Below are positions 52,453 through 61,871 of a stretch of 64,000 bases of DNA, piece by piece. Origin of the DNA: Foetidibacter luteolus (GTDB lineage: Bacteria > Bacteroidota > Bacteroidia > Chitinophagales > Chitinophagaceae); contig NZ_VVIP01000040.1 of the NCBI RefSeq assembly GCF_009650435.1, positions 62,001 through 126,000 of the forward strand. Direction: 5' to 3'. Under the pieces are notes generated by a model. That model saw nothing but the letters and a program-made list of their open reading frames with translations. It was not told the origin of the DNA and searched no databases. The position numbers were made by a program, and so were the translations under genes. Numbering within the stretch: position 1 is the stretch's first letter; every line of letters starts with the position of its first letter.

Positions 52453-52516
52453 TTAGAAACAGTTCGCTTACGGCAGCAGGCTTAAGTGGCTACGGCAATT
52501 GGTGCATAGAATTACT

Positions 52517-52578
52517 GTAGTACAAGAGTGCGACGCAACAGAAGCTTCATTTTATGTTCCACCAGCCGGGCCCCATAA
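52517..52578 (-). repeat. Element A, reverse copy (A11)
   Basis: On the minus strand: TATGGGGCCCGGCTGGTGG, then TTGCGTCGCACTCTTGTACTACAG. It lies between DUF4920 and the converging pseudouridine synthase gene. Confidence 0.75.
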
Positions 52579-52610
52579 ACATGTATATCTACCAGGCGTA
52601 TGCCTGGTTA

Positions 52611-53666
52611 TTATTCTAATGGTAGCTGTTTGTGTTGCACATAATTTCTCCATTTTTCAATAACAGCGCTGATATCCGGTGGTAGTTCAGATTCAAAAAA
52701 CATTTCTTTGCCGGTAACCGGGTGTTTAAAGCCCAGGGTTTTGGCATGCAGGGCGCAGCGGGGGCAAATAGCAAAACAGTTATCTACAAACTGCTTGTAT
52801 TTAGTAAAAACGGTACCCTTTAAAATTTTATCGCCGCCATATTCCCAATCGTTAAAAAGCGTGTGGCCAATGTATCTCATGTGTACCCGTATCTGGTGGG
52901 TACGGCCGGTTTCAAGAATGCATTCCACCAGCGTAACGTAATTCATCCTTTCCAGTACGCGATAATGCGTTATGGCGTGCTTGCCATGGTCGCCGTCAGG
53001 GTAGGCGTCAAACATTTTGCGGAAGCGTTTGTGGCGGGCAATATGTGCGTTAATGGTGCCTTTGTCCTCTTCAATATTACCCCACACAAGTGCCGTGTAT
53101 TTGCGCTGAACAGTATGGTTAAAAAACTGTTTTGCCAGGTGTGCCGCCGCTGAAGCTGTTTTGGCCAGCACTATTAACCCAGTGGTATTTTTATCTATAC
53201 GGTGCACCAAGCCATAGCGAGGTAGCTCTTCGTCTGTAAGTCCCGGCTGGTTTTGCTGCAGGTAATAAGCCACGCCATTTAGTAAAGTGCCGGTATAGTT
53301 GCCTACGCCGGGGTGCACAACCATATTAGCTGGTTTATTAAGCACCATTATCGCGTCATCTTCATATACAATGTTTAAAGAAATGGGCTCCGGTTTTATC
53401 TCCGTGTATTCCGGGTTTACCAGGCTCATCAGCAGCAGTTCATCTCCCGGTTTTATTTTGTAGTTGTTTTTAACCTGTTGGCCGTTTACGGTTAAAAAGC
53501 CTGCATCTATGGCCTGCTGTACTTTATTACGGCTGGCATTTTCCAGGCGCATTTGCACCCATTTGTCAATGCGCATAGGCTCCTGGCCTTTGTCCACAGA
53601 GAATGATTTTCGCTCATACAGTTCTTCCTGCGGCTCATCCTGAAGTATTTCTGCTTCCTCGCTCAT
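52611..53666 (-). CDS. RluA/RluD-family 23S rRNA pseudouridine synthase
   Basis: A 351-residue enzyme: N-terminal S4 RNA-binding domain (MRIDKWVQMRLENASRNKVQQAI, about 31-95), then the catalytic domain with YGLVHRIDKNTTGLIVLAKT (the catalytic Asp in HRID) and LVECILETGRTHQIRVHMRYIGH. The combination of S4 and RluA domains fits RluD, which modifies helix 69 of 23S rRNA, but RluC-like paralogues cannot be excluded. No operon partners are near. Confidence 0.92.
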   Translation of the reverse strand: MSEEAEILQDEPQEELYERKSFSVDKGQEPMRIDKWVQMRLENASRNKVQQAIDAGFLTVNGQQVKNNYKIKPGDELLLMSLVNPEYTEIKPEPISLNIVYEDDAIMVLNKPANMVVHPGVGNYTGTLLNGVAYYLQQNQPGLTDEELPRYGLVHRIDKNTTGLIVLAKTASAAAHLAKQFFNHTVQRKYTALVWGNIEEDKGTINAHIARHKRFRKMFDAYPDGDHGKHAITHYRVLERMNYVTLVECILETGRTHQIRVHMRYIGHTLFNDWEYGGDKILKGTVFTKYKQFVDNCFAICPRCALHAKTLGFKHPVTGKEMFFESELPPDISAVIEKWRNYVQHKQLPLE

Positions 53667-53766
53667 TTGGCAAATGTAATGGAAAGGTGTAACTCTTATA
53701 ATTGCATAACATAACAGTCTTGCTATGTATTATCCAGGCTTGTTTTCTTCTTTGTAATAAGTTTCA

Positions 53767-53917
53767 GGGTGTGTCCCTTGTGCCTCGGGCCGGGCAGAAC
53801 TACGTTCGCAACTTTCGTCGAAGCAACATTTAGTTGCTTTTTCCCGGTTGTGATATTACTCCGGTGCATAGGCCAACGTACAAGGGCTTCACCGGGGTAA
53901 CCGCTTCAACCCCTCAC
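53767..53917 (+). repeat. Element C, copy 4 with insertion
   Basis: Ends match other copies (GGGTGTGTCCC...GCCTCGGGCCGGGC; CTTCACCGGGGTAACCGCTTCAACCCCTCAC) but about 45 extra bases with GTTGC/GCAAC inverted words lie near 53796-53850. Confidence 0.7.
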
Positions 53918-54060
53918 TTACAGGTGTAGCACACTGCAGGCAAGCTGTTAGCTAAAATGTTTTAGTTTGCTAAAAACAATCCGGCTGATAATTGTAAAAT
54001 TTCAATGCTTAGTCACATCTTTGCGGCTGAACTTATGATTTCTGGCACCAAAAAACTTAT

Positions 54061-56349
54061 ATGAAAAGACTTTTATTTTTTCTTGCCACAGCCTTCTACG
54101 GCCCAGTGCAGGCCCAGGAAGTTACCAATGTTGCTAACCCGGTTGACTGGGTTAACCCTCTTATGGGAACAGACTCAAAGGGCAGCCTCTCCAACGGTAA
54201 CACTTACCCTTCCATAGCCTTGCCCTGGGGAATGAATTTCTGGACGCCCCAAACCGGCAAAAACGGAGATGGTTGGCAATACACTTACGCTTCGGATAAA
54301 ATAAGGGGCTTTAAACAAACCCACCAGCCTTCCCCCTGGATGAACGATTACGGCCAGTTTTCGCTTATGCCTGTTACCGGCAAACTGGTGTTTAAGGAAG
54401 ACGACAGGGCAAGCTGGTTCTCTCACAAGGCAGAAACGGTAAAGCCCTACTTCTACAGCGTTTACCTTGCCGACCATGATGTTACTGCTGAAATTACCCC
54501 AACGGAGAGAGCGGCACACTTCAGGTTTACGTTTCCTGAAACAGACAGCGCTTTTGTAGTGGTAGATGCTTTTGAAAAAGGCTCTTACATTAAAATAATT
54601 CCTGCTGAAAATAAAATTGTCGGCTATTCAACGAGGCATAGCCACAAAGTGCCAGACAATTTTAAGAACTACTTTGTGCTGGTGTTTGACAAGCCCTTTA
54701 AACTAACCTATACATGGACTGGCGACAAAGCAGAACAGAACAGGCTGGAATTGCAGGATGACCATGCCGGCGCTGCCATTGGTTTTGACATTAAGGACCG
54801 TGGGGAAAAGGTAAATGTAAAAGTAGCTTCATCCTTTATAAGTCCTGAGCAGGCAGAATTAAACCTTAAAGAGCTGGGCAACGACAGCTTTGAAACCACT
54901 GCTGAAAAAGGCCGCAATACCTGGAACAAAACACTGGGCCGCATAGAAGTACAGGGCGGCAGTATTGACCAGGTACGTACTTTTTACTCCTGCCTGTACC
55001 GTACATTGTTTTTCCCAAACAAATTGTACGAGATAAATGCAGAAGGCAAGATAGTGCATTACAGCCCTTACAATGGCCAGGTATTACCGGGTTATATGTT
55101 TGCAGGTACCGGCTTTTGGGACACATTCAGGGCCCTGTATCCTTTCCTTAACCTGATGTACCCCTCCATCAACAAAGAGATGCAGGAAGGGCTTATCAAC
55201 GATTATAAGGAAGGCGGCTTTCTGCCTGAATGGAGCAGCCCCGGTTTTGCCAATGTAATGGTGGGTAATAACTCCGCTTCTGTTGTGGCTGATGCATACT
55301 TGAAAGGTTTGCGCGGCTACGATATTGAAACGCTTTACCAGGCATTGCTGCATGGGGCCAACAACGAAGGCCCGCTTACTGCTGTTGGGCGCAAGGGTGT
55401 TGCTTATTACAACAAGCTGGGTTATGTGCCTTATAATGTGGGCATAAATGAAAACGCGGCCCGCACCCTGGAATACGCTTACGACGATTTTACCATTTAC
55501 AAACTGGCAAAAGCTTTAAACAAACCCAAAGAAGAAATTGAACTGTACAAAAAACGTAGCCAGAATTTTCGCAACCTGTTTGACCCTGAGCACAAACTGA
55601 TGCGTGGTAAAAATGAAGATGGAACTTTTCAATCGCCGTTTAACCCGCTTAAATGGGGAGATGCTTTTACCGAAGGCAATAGCTGGCATTATTCCTGGTC
55701 TGTGTTTCATGATGTGCAGGGCCTTATTAACCTGATGGGTGGTAAAAAAGCGTTCACTGGTATGCTTGATTCCGTATTTAACATGCCGCCGGTATTCGAC
55801 GAGAGCTACTACCGTTTTGTAATACATGAAATACGCGAAATGCAGATTGCCAACATGGGCCAATACGCCCATGGAAACCAGCCCATACAGCACATGATTT
55901 ACCTGTACAATTATGCCGGTGAGCCCTGGAAAACACAGTACTGGATCCGCGAATCGTTAAACCGTTTGTACAAGCCAACACCCGATGGCTACTGCGGAGA
56001 CGAGGATAATGGGCAAACTTCTGCATGGTATGTGTTTTCTTCCCTGGGCTTTTATCCTGTTTGTCCTGCTACAGACCAATATGTGCTGGGGGCGCCGTTG
56101 TTTAAAAAAGCAGTGCTCAAGCTGGAGAATGGAAAACAGTTTGTAATCAGCGCTGCTGCCAACAGCGATAGCAAGCGTTACGTGCAGGATGTAAAATTCA
56201 ATAATGCTACCTGGAATAAAAACTGGGTAAATCATTTCGAGATACAAAAGGGTGGCAGCATGCAGTTTACCATGGGCAGCCAGCCCAATAAGCAAAGGGG
56301 TGCCGGCAACGACGCAGTCCCTTATTCTTTCTCTTTAAAGAATGAGTAG
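54061..56349 (+). CDS. GH92 alpha-mannosidase (1)
   Basis: A 762-residue secreted glycoside hydrolase of family 92, calcium-dependent inverting exo-alpha-mannosidases. Signal peptide to about 19 (GPVQAQ). N-terminal beta-sandwich, then the (alpha/alpha)6 barrel. Marks: PWMNDYGQFSLMP, GTGFWDTFRALYPFLNLMYP, EGNSWHYSWSVFHDVQGLI (catalytic acid Glu), HGNQPIQHMIYLYNYAGEPWKTQ and GDEDNGQTSAWYVFSSLGFYPVCP (base Asp). It lacks the SHTHFSGTG pocket word present in the second GH92, so its linkage preference likely differs. No SusC/SusD genes nearby. Confidence 0.95.
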   Translation: MKRLLFFLATAFYGPVQAQEVTNVANPVDWVNPLMGTDSKGSLSNGNTYPSIALPWGMNFWTPQTGKNGDGWQYTYASDKIRGFKQTHQPSPWMNDYGQFSLMPVTGKLVFKEDDRASWFSHKAETVKPYFYSVYLADHDVTAEITPTERAAHFRFTFPETDSAFVVVDAFEKGSYIKIIPAENKIVGYSTRHSHKVPDNFKNYFVLVFDKPFKLTYTWTGDKAEQNRLELQDDHAGAAIGFDIKDRGEKVNVKVASSFISPEQAELNLKELGNDSFETTAEKGRNTWNKTLGRIEVQGGSIDQVRTFYSCLYRTLFFPNKLYEINAEGKIVHYSPYNGQVLPGYMFAGTGFWDTFRALYPFLNLMYPSINKEMQEGLINDYKEGGFLPEWSSPGFANVMVGNNSASVVADAYLKGLRGYDIETLYQALLHGANNEGPLTAVGRKGVAYYNKLGYVPYNVGINENAARTLEYAYDDFTIYKLAKALNKPKEEIELYKKRSQNFRNLFDPEHKLMRGKNEDGTFQSPFNPLKWGDAFTEGNSWHYSWSVFHDVQGLINLMGGKKAFTGMLDSVFNMPPVFDESYYRFVIHEIREMQIANMGQYAHGNQPIQHMIYLYNYAGEPWKTQYWIRESLNRLYKPTPDGYCGDEDNGQTSAWYVFSSLGFYPVCPATDQYVLGAPLFKKAVLKLENGKQFVISAAANSDSKRYVQDVKFNNATWNKNWVNHFEIQKGGSMQFTMGSQPNKQRGAGNDAVPYSFSLKNE

Positions 56350-56370
56350 CTCACTGTAAGCTATTGTCTA

Positions 56371-56415
56371 AAAGCCCGTTATGCAGGTGAAAACACCTGC
56401 ATAACGGGCTTTTTT
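56371..56415 (+). terminator. Long perfect intrinsic terminator after GH92 (1)
   Basis: A 19-bp perfect stem AAAGCCCGTTATGCAGGTG (56371-56389), loop AAAA, complement 56394-56412, then T. It separates the two GH92 transcripts. Confidence 0.9.
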
Positions 56416-56424
56416 ATTGCCCCG

Positions 56425-56515
56425 GCTCAGGTGCTGCTATGAGGCATCGTTGTGTCACTCACTTGTACGGTTGGATTCGCTACGCGGCATTGTGCAGCCT
56501 GCTGCGGGAAGGTAA
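56425..56515 (+). repeat. Element A (A12)
   Basis: CCCGGCTCAGGTGCTGC, GAGGCATCGTTGTGTCACTCAC, TTGTACGGTTGGATTCGCTACGCGG. The 3' end is decayed (CTGCTGCGGGAAGG). It lies between the two GH92 genes, just upstream of the second promoter. Confidence 0.75.
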
Positions 56516-56562
56516 CGGCCAGAGGATTCATCTTTTAAGTTTAAATCGTTTTAGCAAAGCAT

Positions 56563-56570
56563 TATATTTG
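56563..56570 (+). promoter_or_regulatory. Predicted -7 box for GH92 (2)
   Basis: TATATTTG followed by C, 24 bases before the ATG at 56594, fits TAnnTTTG. The -33 box is weak. Implies a very short leader. Confidence 0.5.
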
Positions 56571-56593
56571 CTTCGCTTAAAACCTCCGCCACC

Positions 56594-58879
56594 ATGATTT
56601 TACAACGCCTGGCTATCTTTCTGCTTGCTTTGCCTTTGGTTACAAAGGCTCAAAATACCATTCAATATGTAAAGCCTATTGTGGGCACCAAGAATATGGG
56701 CCATACATTTCCCGGCGCCACAGTGCCTTTTGGAATGGTGCAGTTAAGTCCGGACACGGATACCATACCGTACGAAATGAACGGCAAGTACAACCCCGAT
56801 GTTTACAGGTATTGTGCAGGCTACCAGTATGATGACAAAACCATCGTAGGCTTTAGCCATACACACTTTAGCGGTACCGGCCACTCTGACCTGGGCGACT
56901 TCGCAATTATGCCAACCGTAGGCCAACTGCTGCTAAACCCTGGCACTGCAGACAAGCCGGAAACAGGTTTCAGGTCAACCTTTAGCCATGAGAATGAAAC
57001 AGCGGAAGCAGGATATTACAAGGTAAAGCTTGATAAGTACAATATTCTCGCCGAGCTAACAGCCAGCAACAGGGTAGGGGTGCACCGTTATACATTTCCT
57101 AAATCTGACAGTGCCCATATAATCCTGGATTTAATGAGCGGTATTTATAACTATGATGAAAAAACTATCTGGACTTACCTGCGGGTAGAGAATGATACCC
57201 TGGTAACCGGCTACCGGCAAACTAACGGCTGGGGCAGAACAAGAACTTTATACTTTGCGATAAGTTTTTCAAAACCATTTTATCAATACGGCAACAAAGA
57301 TTTTTCTCCTAAGCAGGTATATAAAGGTTTCTGGCGCAAGTTTGACCAAAGTAAAAACTTCCCGGAGTTCGCTGCTAAAAGGTTCAGGGCTTATTTTGAT
57401 TTTAAAACCAATGAAGCAGAAGCAATAGAAGTTAAACTGGCCGTTTCCGCAGTTAGCACGCAAGGTGCGCTGCTTAACCTGGCAACGGAAGCCGCGGGTA
57501 AAAATTTTGACAAAATAAAAAATGAAGCCCAGTGGCAATGGCAAAAAGAGCTGGATAAAATTGTTATCACTACAGCTTCGCAAGAGGACAAAGAGAATTT
57601 TTATACCGCCATGTACCACGCATTTATCAACCCCACCACTTACATGGATGTGGATGGCTCTTACCGTGGTATAGATCAGAACATATACAAAGCCGATGGT
57701 TTTACCAATTACACTACTTTTTCTTTGTGGGATACCTACCGGGCCCTTCACCCGTTCCTGAACATTATGCAACCCAAACGCAATGCGGATGTGGTGCGTT
57801 CTATGCTGGCACACTATGGCCAGAGTGCGGAACATATGCTGCCTGTATGGTCAAACTCCGCCAACGAAAACTGGTGTATGACAGGGTATCATGCAGTTTC
57901 TGTTTTGGCGGATGCCATTGTAAAGGGCAACACTACCGGTTTTGATGCCAATAAAGCTTTGGACGCCTGCATAATAACTGCCAACAACAGAAGCTTTGAT
58001 GGGCTGGGTTATTACCTTGATATGAATTACATTCCTGCGGATAAGAACGGCACATCCGTATCAACCACCTTAGAGTATGCTTATGATGACTGGTGCATAG
58101 CCCAGGCAGCTAAAAAACTGGGCCGCATGGATGTGTATGAACAATACATGAAGCGTTCTGCCAATTATAAAAATGTGTACGATGCCTCTATTGGTTATAT
58201 GCGGCCGAGGCTTAGTGACGGCAGTTTTAAAAAAGAGTTTGATGTGCTTAGCACACATGGCCAGGGTTTTATTGAAGGCAATGCATGGAACTTTAGCTTA
58301 TATGTGCCACACAACCCCGAAGAACTGATTAAAATAATGGGGGGCAATAAACGATTTGTACAGCACCTTGATTCATTATTTACGATGGATTTACCTGACA
58401 AATTTTTCGCGGAAACAGAAGATATTACCCGGGATGGTATTATTGGCAATTATGTGCACGGCAACGAACCTTCTCACCACGTTGCTTACCTGTACAACTG
58501 GACAGACAAGCCCTGGAAAACACAGGAACGTACAAGGATGATATTGAAGAAACAATACCACCCGGAGGCTGCAGGGCTTGGCGGCAATGATGATTGCGGG
58601 CAGATGAGCGCCTGGTACATGTTTACTGCACTGGGCTTTTATCCGGTGGCGCCCGGCAGCGATCAATATTCCCTTGGCAGCCCGGCTATTAACGCGGCGA
58701 AGCTGCAATTGGAAAACGGTAAAACTTTTGAAGTGGAAGCCATTAACCAGTCTGATAAGAATGTGTATGTAGAGAAAGTATTGCTGAATGGCGTAAACCT
58801 CAACAGACGATACATTACCCACGACGAAATTATGAACGGGGGCAAGTTGGTGTTTTATATGAGCAGTAAACACCGATAA
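56594..58879 (+). CDS. GH92 alpha-mannosidase (2)
   Basis: A 761-residue secreted GH92 enzyme, signal peptide to about 19 (VTKAQ). Contains GFSHTHFSGTGHSDLGDF in the N-terminal domain, FSLWDTYRALHPFLNIMQP, EGNAWNFSLYVPHNPEELI (catalytic acid Glu), HGNEPSHHVAYLYNWTDKPWKTQ and GGNDDCGQMSAWYMFTALGFYPV (base Asp). This is the form seen in alpha-1,2/1,3-active GH92 enzymes; exact linkage is not readable. It follows the first GH92 with its own promoter. The pair plus GH125 could strip mannan or high-mannose glycans. Confidence 0.95.
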   Translation: MILQRLAIFLLALPLVTKAQNTIQYVKPIVGTKNMGHTFPGATVPFGMVQLSPDTDTIPYEMNGKYNPDVYRYCAGYQYDDKTIVGFSHTHFSGTGHSDLGDFAIMPTVGQLLLNPGTADKPETGFRSTFSHENETAEAGYYKVKLDKYNILAELTASNRVGVHRYTFPKSDSAHIILDLMSGIYNYDEKTIWTYLRVENDTLVTGYRQTNGWGRTRTLYFAISFSKPFYQYGNKDFSPKQVYKGFWRKFDQSKNFPEFAAKRFRAYFDFKTNEAEAIEVKLAVSAVSTQGALLNLATEAAGKNFDKIKNEAQWQWQKELDKIVITTASQEDKENFYTAMYHAFINPTTYMDVDGSYRGIDQNIYKADGFTNYTTFSLWDTYRALHPFLNIMQPKRNADVVRSMLAHYGQSAEHMLPVWSNSANENWCMTGYHAVSVLADAIVKGNTTGFDANKALDACIITANNRSFDGLGYYLDMNYIPADKNGTSVSTTLEYAYDDWCIAQAAKKLGRMDVYEQYMKRSANYKNVYDASIGYMRPRLSDGSFKKEFDVLSTHGQGFIEGNAWNFSLYVPHNPEELIKIMGGNKRFVQHLDSLFTMDLPDKFFAETEDITRDGIIGNYVHGNEPSHHVAYLYNWTDKPWKTQERTRMILKKQYHPEAAGLGGNDDCGQMSAWYMFTALGFYPVAPGSDQYSLGSPAINAAKLQLENGKTFEVEAINQSDKNVYVEKVLLNGVNLNRRYITHDEIMNGGKLVFYMSSKHR

Positions 58880-59273
58880 CAGCACAAAGTTTTATTATCC
58901 TGCCCTGGTGTTTGAGGGCTGAAAAGCCTGGTCAGTATTGGTGAAGATGAAGGGATGCCGGATAGAAACGAAAACCCCGCTGAAGCCTTGTGCGTTTGGT
59001 TTTTGCGGCGGGGTTGGAGTGAATAGCCGGTACTGAAGCACCAGTAAAAATCCTGCTGCTGACAGCCCCTGTTAATAGAAAAGTTAGTGTATGAAATACA
59101 CTGTAAAAATGTCCGCTAATGAACGCTAAAGTGTTCGTTAGCGGACATTTTTTAATTGTGAAAGAAGTGTAAACATGCTGTTAATCAACTGGTTGAATGC
59201 CAGTTGCTAATTGGCATTTGTTTAGCCAAGTAATAGTGAACAACCACATTGTAAAAACCTAAAAATCACTATT
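58880..59273. other. 390-base gap with hairpins
   Basis: No gene. GC-rich inverted words AACCCCGC (58973) and GCGGGGTT (59008) may stop GH92 (2) transcription, and a long hairpin is at 59105-59152. Confidence 0.5.
59105..59152. terminator. Long hairpin with A/T-flanked stem
   Basis: AAAAATGTCCGCTAA (59105-59119) pairs perfectly with TTAGCGGACATTTTT (59138-59152); the loop holds a further GAAC/GTTC stem. Works as a terminator in both directions, or as a structured regulatory element. Confidence 0.6.
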
Positions 59274-59708
59274 ATGAAAAAAGTATTTCTAATCGCCACA
59301 TGTGTACTAGCCTTGTTTGCAGTAACGTTTGCAGGTACAGGTAAACTTAAGTTTCGCGGGGCAGATAAATTCCTGAACCATTTTCCTGAAGCTACAGATG
59401 TAGCAGCTAAAACGGTAGGGGAGTTTACCAAAGTAAGCTTTAAGAATAACGATGTAAAAACAGAAGCATTTTATGACCAGAACGGCGAACTGATAGCTAC
59501 CAGCCACAATGTTGACCTTAAAGTAATACCTGCCGTTGCCATGGAAAAAATTACAAAAAAATACCAGGGCGCCGTGTTTACAGAAGCTATAGAGTTTAAT
59601 AAACTGAACGACGGAATTTCGAACTTTTATGTAGCAATTGAACAGAGCGGCAAAAAGACTATCCTTGAAGTAACAGCAAACGGAAGTGTAAGGCCGTACA
59701 ACAAATAA
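59274..59708 (+). CDS. Small secreted protein, unknown
   Basis: A 144-residue protein with signal peptide MKKVFLIATCVLALFAVTFAG. The mature part FPEATDVAAKTVGEFTKVSFKNNDVKTEAFYDQNGELIATS recalls PepSY-like/DUF2874 beta folds of Bacteroidota, but I cannot assign it firmly. Ends with NGSVRPYNK. It is monocistronic with a strong terminator. Role unknown. Confidence 0.7.
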   Translation: MKKVFLIATCVLALFAVTFAGTGKLKFRGADKFLNHFPEATDVAAKTVGEFTKVSFKNNDVKTEAFYDQNGELIATSHNVDLKVIPAVAMEKITKKYQGAVFTEAIEFNKLNDGISNFYVAIEQSGKKTILEVTANGSVRPYNK

Positions 59709-59724
59709 AATTTTTGTTCGCGAT

Positions 59725-59754
59725 GCCGCATGATCCTGGTCATGCGGCTTTTTT
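59725..59754 (+). terminator. Intrinsic terminator
   Basis: GCCGCATGA (59725-59733) pairs with TCATGCGGC (59740-59748), followed by six T. Confidence 0.85.
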
Positions 59755-59864
59755 GTGTCCATTACTTTTTAGCAATGTACATGCATTGATGTTGCGTTGG
59801 CGAAAAAGCGCTTAAAAATCAATTTAAACACCTGGTTACGCTTTCGTTATAAAAGGTATACCTA

Positions 59865-59872
59865 TAAATTTG
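59865..59872 (+). promoter_or_regulatory. Predicted -7 box for the surface-fibre gene
   Basis: TAAATTTG followed by C, about 118 bases before the ATG at 59990. The -33 box is poor, so this is tentative. Confidence 0.4.
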
Positions 59873-59989
59873 CATTCATTATACAACAACCCGTGACCAT
59901 TCTTTTCTAATTAATTTCTCCCCGTTGGTTCCGCTGTATGTAGTACATACTCGGTATTTATTCAACCATTTAAATTAAAATGCTATTCA

Positions 59990-61787
59990 ATGAAATCCAC
60001 TATTAGTGTAATGCTGCCCCTGGCGGTAATGCTGTTGTATTCAGCAAACGCTACGGCGCAGGCCAATCAATCTTTGTCAAACCTTAATGCTGTAACGGCC
60101 GTAAACCAGAACTTAATGCCTGTATCCAACAATCTTAAAGACCTGGGCGGTACCAGTAAATGGTGGCGCCGGCTTTACCTGGGCAACAGTATTTATCTTA
60201 ACAACAGGCTTACCTTTCACCAGGTGGGCACAGATAATTTTTTTGTAGGCCCGTTTGCCGGCAAAACAACCGCCACAGGCACATCTAACCTCGGGCTTGG
60301 CTTTTATGCGTTATCATCCCTTTCTTCGGGCAGCAAAAATACGGCAACAGGGTATGAGGCTTTAAGGGTAAATACAGAAGGTTTTAATAACAGTGCCTTT
60401 GGTTACCAGGCCATGTTGTTTAATCAGTATGGCGCGGAAAATACTGCAGTTGGATATTATGCTTTAAAACAAAACATTGGTGGTGTGCAGAATACGGCGC
60501 TTGGGGCTAACGCGCTTGAATTAAATACAACCGGCGAACAAAATACCGCGGCCGGTTATTATGCGCTTAACCAAAACAATAAAGGGTCTTTTAATACCGC
60601 TGGCGGCGCCTGGGCGCTAACGTTTAACAGTACCGGTAACGGTAATACAGCGTATGGAGTAAATGCTTTGTACAATAATTCGCAGGGGTCAGAAAATACG
60701 GCTATTGGCGGTGGCGCTTTAAATTTTACAGCCACCGGTAATTACAATACCGCCAGTGGCAGCCAGGCCCTTGCCTATAACCCGCAGGGTAGTTTTAATA
60801 CCGCCAGCGGGTGGAATGCATTGTTTTATAATGATACATCTGCATATAATTCGGCACTGGGTTATGCAGCAGGGGATAACTATACCAATGCATCCAGGAA
60901 TACTTTTATTGGCGCCCTTGCATCTTCAGATAAAGATGGCCTTACCAACTCTACCGCATTGGGGTTTGATGCACGTACCACTGCTGATAACCAGGTGCGT
61001 GTAGGCAACAGCCAGGTTACAAGCATTGGCGGCTATGTTGGCTGGAGCAATATATCAGACGGACGATACAAGAAGGATGTGCGGGAAAATGTGCAGGGCC
61101 TGGCGTTTATCAATAAGCTTAAACCTGTTACCTACCACCTGGATATTACCGGCATTGATGAACGCATGGCTATGAAAAAACAATCGAGAGAGCATAACAG
61201 GAAGCCTTCTGTTATCCCGGCAATTAACAAACAAAATGCAAGGGAAAAAGAAGCCGTGCTTTATAGCGGGTTTATTGCACAAGATGTGGAAGCGGCTGCT
61301 AAGGAAACCGGCTATGACTTCAGCGCTGTTGACAAGCCTAAAAGTGATGATGATTTATACAGTCTTCGCTATTCAGACTTTGTAGTGCCGCTGGTAAAAG
61401 CTGTACAGGAACTCTCTGTAAAAAACGATGAGATGAAGCAAGAAAATGCAGAGCTGCGCAAAGAACTTGATGAACTAAAGAATTTAATCAGGGAAAAGAT
61501 ACCGGTGTTGGCTGCGGAAATTACAGATGCCTGGCTTGAGCAAAATTCACCCAACCCTGTTAAGGGCAATACAGCTATTAATTATAACCTGCCGGAAAAT
61601 TTTTAATAGTGCCTGCATAGCTATATATGATGCGGCGGGTAAAACTTTAAAACAAATAAACGTTACCGGGCAGGGCAGGGGCCGTATAAATCTTAATACT
61701 TCTTCGCTTGCTTCAGGCGCCTACAGTTATGCTTTGCTGGTAGATGGCAGGCTGGTGGGCACAAAAAAAATGGTAGTGGTTAAATAA
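59990..61787 (+). pseudogene. T9SS surface fibre protein with S74-type chaperone domain, frameshifted in its sorting domain
   Basis: The first frame gives 538 residues: signal peptide, then about ten YadA-head-like repeats of roughly 23 residues (NTAxGxxAL: NTATGYEAL, NTAVGYYAL, NTALGANAL and so on), an intramolecular chaperone S74 domain (SDGRYKKDVRENVQGLAFINKLKPVTYHLD), a coiled coil (QELSVKNDEMKQENAELRKELDEL) and the start of a type A sorting domain (QNSPNPVKGNTAINYNLPENF). A stop at 61604-61606 follows a run of five T (61600-61604). With one T fewer the frame continues NSACIAIYDAAGKTLKQI to MVVVK at 61787, completing the sorting domain. Real mutation, phase switch or assembly error are all possible. 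Confidence 0.85.
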
Positions 61788-61819
61788 TCACTATAAAGTA
61801 TTCACAGCAATTTAAAACA

Positions 61820-61850
61820 TAAAGGGCTGCCCAAGCGGAGCAGCCCTTTA
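61820..61850. terminator. Bidirectional terminator between fibre gene and groEL
   Basis: AAAGGGCTGC (61821-61830) pairs with GCAGCCCTTT (61840-61849). It lies between two converging genes and serves both. Confidence 0.8.
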
Positions 61851-61871
61851 CTATTTGTGTATGCGATAAGA

